The notes under the pieces: model-generated
Database searches by the model: none
Seen by the model: the letters and a program-made list of their open reading frames with translations, nothing else
What the model was told of the DNA's origin: nothing
Made by a program: the position numbers and the translations under genes
Shown here: piece by piece, positions 54,886 to 60,000 of the stretch
How positions within the stretch are numbered: position 1 is the first letter of the stretch
Layout: the number at the start of each line of letters is the position of its first letter
NCBI GenBank assembly: GCA_914767715.1
Contig: OU612074.1
Coordinates: 22,618,062-22,678,061, forward strand
DNA length: 60,000 nucleotides
Reading direction: 5' to 3'
DNA from: Membranipora membranacea
Taxonomy: Eukaryota > Bryozoa > Gymnolaemata > Cheilostomatida > Membraniporidae

Positions 54886-55885
54886 TTGTGGATCATAGAA
54901 TATTGCTCAGCAATACCTAGATACTACACAAAAGGTCACTGGAACAATTGAGAAAGCTCAAAATAGTGCAATCAGAATTATTGTATCTGCTCCCAAGAAG
55001 TTTGTTGTCACAACTGGTAGATCGCTTTTAAATTTACCCACATTAAGTAGGAGACAATACTTATTTTATAATTTTATACACAAAAAAGTTGCAAAAAACA
55101 AAGCTTCTAAGCATTTCCTTGATCTAGTGAAAAAGTCCCGAAAACATCAGCGTTGTCTGAGAAGCAACTGCATTACTATTAAACCCTCATTCAGTCCAAA
55201 TTTTGGAAAATCAGCCCTTTTAAACTTACTTCACCAGTTTACACCAAAAGATAAATCAGCCAAAACTCTCCTGACTTTTAATTTACCTGGAACATGATAC
55301 AGTAAACCCATAGATTGGACATTTATATTTTTAGCATTCTTTCATATTATATTTCTTACTTTCCCCAACGTTTATTCTGCAGCTAATCAGCTTCTTAACT
55401 ACAACACTAGTATCCAAACTTATTTTTCTTCAATGCTTTTTATTTCATAACTCTTTTTGCTGTTTTCAGAGATCAACAAGTTACTCATAATAGAATTCTT
55501 TTTTTTATCTGTAGACTTTTAAGAAAACTTCTATAATAATGATAAATTAATAAAGGTTATAAAAGATTAATGTATGTTTTTGTTGCAGTGTAGTCTGAGG
55601 CCTGTTATATATTTAGGAAGTTGTCATTCCTTCCTTTTCTGTTCATGTTTTATATAAATTTTGTTCAGGGAGTAAACCTGTCATCAGATCCCGGCATCTT
55701 ATCAGACTTGAAAATGGTGTCTACCTGTGTGTTGGATAAATTTTCTCACAAGCGTTTTAATGCAATAAAATTTAAAAAAAAATCATTCGTTTGACTCTTT
55801 CATTTTATGGATCCGGGTAACTTAATAAAATAATATGATTCTGAGAGTCAATGGTATGTCAAAACTCAACAGAGTATCGTTGCTT
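54886..55885 (+). mobile_element. LINE 3' end, copy 2
   Basis: Nearly identical to 14,190-15,165 on the same strand, from the reverse-transcriptase tail (EKAQNSAIRIIVSAPKKF) through the non-coding tail to a shared terminus containing GATTCTGAGAGTCAATGG. The coding part is broken at its 5' end. The close similarity implies recent insertion of both copies. Confidence 0.85.
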
Positions 55886-57055
55886 ATATTTTTAATTGAA
55901 CACCTGATTTGTTATTTCAAAATAGGGAATCAGCATATTATTTCCTTCATACCGAAAAAAAACATTTCGATGAATATTGAAATGTGATTTTTTGGCTGTT
56001 ATTATCAATAATTTCTGATGATGAAATGAATTGTGAAAGGTCTACTGAGTAAAAACAGCGAAGAAAAAAGAAACCTCTTAGAAATTATTTCGGTTTAACA
56101 GTATAAGAAAGTGAGTAAGATCCAAGTTAAGAAATAAAGAATGGTTTTAGTATTAAGTAGTAACTAACAGATGTTTTGTCTCTGCATCCAATGATTAAAG
56201 CATGGATATAATACTTCTGCTATTGATGACCTTTAAATCGTAACTCCTTGTCAGTCGAGCAGTCGAGCGGGGCTATGATGTGATATTTTTGCTGTTGATG
56301 ACCTGAAAATTGTAACTCCTTGTCGGTCAAGTGGTCTAGCGCGATTACGATATGATGATTTTACTGTCGCTGATTACGTTGTGTCGATTTCTACCAGGCT
56401 GTTCATGTCTTCTAAGGGTTCATCACAGAACCGACAGGCCAACCAAAGACTTTGGAGAACTCATCCTAATTTGGTACGGGTCCAATAACTCTGCTAGGTT
56501 TTTGTAAACCAGTTGATTGTCAGCCTTTTGGTTTATAGATTATTTACAGCCTGTAGCAGCCTCATATTTGGATGGACAAGCAGATAAAAAAAGCAGGACC
56601 TGGGACGAGCGCTGAAGTGGTCTAGCAGTAAGGTGGACAACAGGCTACAAACTCAATCAAGTTCAGAGGCAACAGAAAACCAGGTTGTGTGAAAACTGCA
56701 TTTGCTTGTGCAACACAAGATGGGGAATACATCAATCAGTGGTGGTCCCCAGTAAGGTGATAGAAAATAGGGTTTAGTTAAGCTAATTTGAGGCTGACTA
56801 AATTTTAGATGGCACCAATTTTTAACTAGTTAAGGTGGGAGCTTGTATAAAATAATGAGGAGTTTAGCAATGAATTGAAGGTAGAACTGAATTCCAGTTT
56901 ATCAAGCTGATGCAAAAAGGCTTTTCCTCCAACGAATACTTACTCCTCTAAGTCTCGAACCAGTACATGTGTCAAACTTAGAGTTCACAAAAAATTTAGA
57001 GACGCCTTGTCCACCATAAGAAATGAGAAAGTTTTTTTTGTTGTTTCCATTACCA
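55886..57055. other. No gene recognised; minor repeats
   Basis: A short diverged duplication (GTAACTCCTTGTCAGTC near 56,239 and GTAACTCCTTGTCGGTC near 56,312) and sequence distantly related to 16,980-17,050. No coding signal. Confidence 0.4.
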
Positions 57056-59582
57056 ATATTAGCCTTACTGTGAAAAGAGGTAGGTGTACTTAAAACTACA
57101 TGGAAAAGCCAAGAGTTATGTCCACATGCAAAGAGAGAGGAGACAATTCCTAGGACATTTCCTCGTTAACAAATCCACTGCAAAATTTTCATCCAGGTAA
57201 ACACATTTAGGGAGCAATCCACTTCAATGTGTTGTGCACTAATGAGCATCATTATAATCATAAACAAGATATTTAGATGTTGAAAAATCAATTAGTGATC
57301 AACTTATTCTATTGGTTGGATGAGTCGATTAAACATGCTAACAATAAGGGCTGTGAAAACTCTCCGCTTCAAATTCCCCTTTGATCTGCTGATATCTATC
57401 ATTTTGAATTCTAAATTAAATATTGTCTGTATGCTATAGTTAACTTGGAAGCTGCTTGACATTGTTCAGTATTGCTTTTTCTGCTGTTAGAAAGGAATGA
57501 GAAGGGCTTACACTCTGATTTGTAGCCTGCAGTAAAGTAAGGATTGTCTTAATAAAAATAATCGATTGACAATAAGTACATCTGATCAGTGCGTTATTGA
57601 TTTTACAGTCCTAAAATCAATACAAATAAATCGCCATTGTTTTCCGATGGAATGTTTGTTGTTTATAAGCAACTTTTCTCTCTACAATGTTTACATAACG
57701 ATGTGATAAAGCCTCTAGTCATACTTTTTTAGATTGTAATATAGAGTATCGGAGAGTGTCAACACACGGAACTAACTAATTCTATTCTACAAATTTATTG
57801 ATGTGTTAACTGGCAGGTATCATTCCTTCAAATTCCAGCCCTTCGAGAAATATAATAATTAGCTAGCAGCTGAAAAGTATTTTTATTGTAAAATACTATA
57901 CTTACTGGAGATCTCTTTTGCCGTGTGGTTAGATCTCCCTTTGAGACCTATAAAGTGGTGCGTTACAGGTGCTAGATTGTTGAAACAGAGCTTTGATTGC
58001 TAGGAGTTGTTGTTTGTTGGATTTTTGTTTGACTTTTATTAGACAGCGTGTCCCGTAATTAAACATGCTAACAATAAGGGCTGTGAAATCTCTCCGCTTC
58101 AAATTCCCCTTCGATCTGCTGATATTTATCATTTTGAATTCTAAATTAAATATTGTCTGTATGCTATAGTTAACTTGGAAGCTGCTTGACATTGTTCAGT
58201 ATTGCTTTTTCTGCTGTTAGAAAGCAGCATCGCGCTGTCCCGTGCACACAGAGAAGGAATGAGAAGGGCTTACACTCTGTTTTGTAGCCTGCAGTAAAGT
58301 AAGGATTGTCTTAATAAAAATAATCGATTGACAATAAGTACATCTGATCAGCGCGTTATTGATTTTACAGTCCTAAAATCAATACAAATAAATCGCCATT
58401 GTTTTCCGATGGAATGTTTGTTGTTTTTAAGCAACTTTTCTCTCTACAATGTTTACATAACGATGTGATAAAGCCTCTAGTCATACTTTTTTAGATTGTA
58501 ATATAGAGTATCGGAGAGTGTCAACACACGGAACTAACTAATTCTATTCTACAAATTTATTGATGTGTTAACTGGCAGGTATCATTCCTTCAAATTCCAG
58601 CCCTTCGAGAAATATAATAATTAGCTAGCAGCTGAAAAGTATTTTTATTGTAAAATACTATACTTACTGGAGATCTCTTTTGCCGTGTGGTTAGATCTCC
58701 CTTTGAGACCTATAAAGTGGTGCGTTACAGGTGCTAGATTGTTGAAACAGAGCTTTGATTGCTAGGAGTTGTTGTTTGTTGGATTTTTGTTTGACTTTTA
58801 TTAGACAGCGTGTTCCGTAATTAAACATGCTAACAATAAGGGCTGTGAAAACTCTCCGCTTCAAATTCCCCTTTGATCTGCTGATATTTATCATTTTGAA
58901 TTCTAAATTAAATATTGTCTGTATGCTATAGTTAACTTGGAAGCTGCTTGACATTGTTCAGTATTGCTTTTTCTGCTGTTAGAAAGCAGCATCGCGCTGT
59001 CCCGTGCACACGGAGAAGGAATGAGAAGGGCTTACACTCTGATTTGTAGCCTGCAGTAAAGTAAGGATTGTCTTAATAAAAATAATCGATTGACAATAAG
59101 TACATCTGATCAGCGCGTTATTGATTTTACAGTCCTAAAATCAATACAAATAAATCGCCATTGTTTTCCGATGGAAAGTTTGTTGTTTTTAAGCAACTTT
59201 TCTCTCTACAATGTTTACATAACGATGTGATAAAGCCTCTAGTCATACTCTTTAGATTGTAATATAGAGTATCGGAGAGTGTCAACACACGGAACTAACT
59301 AATTCCAATGTACAAATTTATTGATGTGTTAACTGGCAGGTATCATTCCTTCAAATTCCAGCCCTTCGAGAAATATAATAATTAGCTAGCAGCTGAAAAG
59401 TATTTTTATTGTAAAATACTATACTTACTGGAGATCTCTTTTGCCGTGTGGTTAGATCTCCCTTTGAGACCTATAAAGTGGTGCGTTACAGGTGCTAGAT
59501 TGTTGAAACAGAGCTTTGATTGCTAGGAGTTGTTGTCTGTTGGATTTTTGTTTGTCTTTTATTAGACAGCGTGTTCCGTAAT
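57056..59582. repeat. Three-copy tandem array of a ~762-base unit
   Basis: Unit starts at 57,331, 58,061 and 58,823 (marker AAACATGCTAACAATAAGGG). Copies 2 and 3 are nearly identical at 762 bases. Copy 1 is 730 bases because it lacks 32 bases around AGCAGCATCGCGCTGTCCCG present in the others. The left flank 57,056-57,330 and the unit together are homologous to 16,900-18,350. Two identical-looking 87-residue minus-strand frames (57,929-58,192; 58,691-58,954) are simply the same sequence in successive units and show no domain. Confidence 0.9.
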
Positions 59583-60000
59583 TTTAAGTTGGTACTGCCA
59601 TTGTTCTGGAACTAGGATGTATTTTGATTGGGTTTGCGCAATATTGATTACGTCAATAAACTCTTTACCCTATGAAGAGAGGGAGACATACCTCTTAAAT
59701 CTATTAGGGTGTCAAATAAATAGTGTTTTCTTTTGTATCTGATTCTGTGATACTTGATTTAATTGATATCGGTGAAGCTGCATTTAAATTAGGCCATCTC
59801 CATCAGCTGGCCACCAACTCAAGCCTGAGCAGTCTTTAACCCCAAGTCTGAGCCAGAGTCTGAGACTGGCATGTGTTTACATAGCACCGGCTTAGGCAAT
59901 GTCAGTCTCAGAGTAATGTAAACAGAAAATAAATGTGAGTGATAGAACAAATGGCTCTTTGTCAGTTGCCATAATAATAATACTATACCATTGTCATTTT
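59583..60000. other. No gene recognised
   Basis: Unique-looking sequence after the tandem array. It includes a short inverted repeat (GAGTCTGAGACTG near 59,851 facing CAGTCTCAGAG near 59,903) of unknown meaning. Confidence 0.4.

Noticed and set aside
57929-58954. Two nearly identical 87-residue minus-strand proteins
   Set aside because: They are the same repeat unit in consecutive tandem copies, with no domain, start context or splice support.

Overview
This is animal (metazoan) nuclear DNA, not prokaryotic. The evidence is AT-rich sequence, protein-coding exons of about 50-680 bases joined by GT-AG introns whose phases agree across dozens of junctions, many minisatellites, LINE retrotransposon fragments, inverted-repeat (foldback/MITE-like) elements and tRNA-derived repeats. 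The protein families (a polycystin-1-like 11-TM protein and a VWA-ShKT secreted protein) point to an invertebrate. I cannot name the phylum from sequence alone.

Layout: 1-3 kb holds repeats (a dispersed repeat ending in a tRNA-Glu-like foldback element, a 9-base simple repeat, a 23-base minisatellite). Between 3,995 and 9,087 on the minus strand is a complete nine-exon gene for a secreted 604-residue protein: signal peptide, VWA domain with a full MIDAS, Thr-rich linker, six-cysteine ShKT domain and an unrecognised ~300-residue C-terminal region. A separate exon-like ORF (3,550-3,852) lies beyond its end, and a second copy of its terminal exon stands alone at 10.8 kb. From 9.1 to 21 kb I see mainly repeats: tRNA-Glu/tRNA-Lys-containing elements, two LINE fragments, minisatellites and a divergent copy of a repeat that recurs at 57-59.6 kb.

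The main object is a plus-strand gene of about 44 coding exons (21,051-50,745) for a polycystin-1-like protein of about 2,577 residues. Its order is signal peptide, Thr-rich segment, LDL-receptor class A domain, Thr-rich segment, CUB domain, a long Thr/Ser/Ala-rich VNTR segment, a GAIN-like region with a degenerate GPS, TM1, PLAT domain, TM2-TM5, TM6, polycystin (TOP) extracellular domain, TM7-TM11, and a long cytoplasmic tail carrying tandemly duplicated 67-residue exons. My exon model conserves reading frame at every junction and sums to a multiple of three. The most notable features are the loss of all canonical GPS residues together with an RRKR furin-type site about 50 residues upstream, three paralogous Thr-rich exons with a shifted splice acceptor, and the duplicated tail exons. 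The introns contain TTAA-flanked hairpin elements, a retrotransposon reverse transcriptase enclosed by inverted repeats with a 16-base satellite, and an 860-base 9-mer minisatellite.

From 50.8 to 60 kb there is mostly unannotated or repetitive DNA: a 17-base minisatellite, a tRNA-Glu-like fragment, two weak exon candidates near 52.5-52.8 kb, a second LINE 3' end nearly identical to the one at 14 kb, and a three-copy tandem array of a ~762-base unit. The two genes are divergently oriented, about 12 kb apart, and both encode extracellular, Thr-rich, modular proteins. Any functional link between them is inference.
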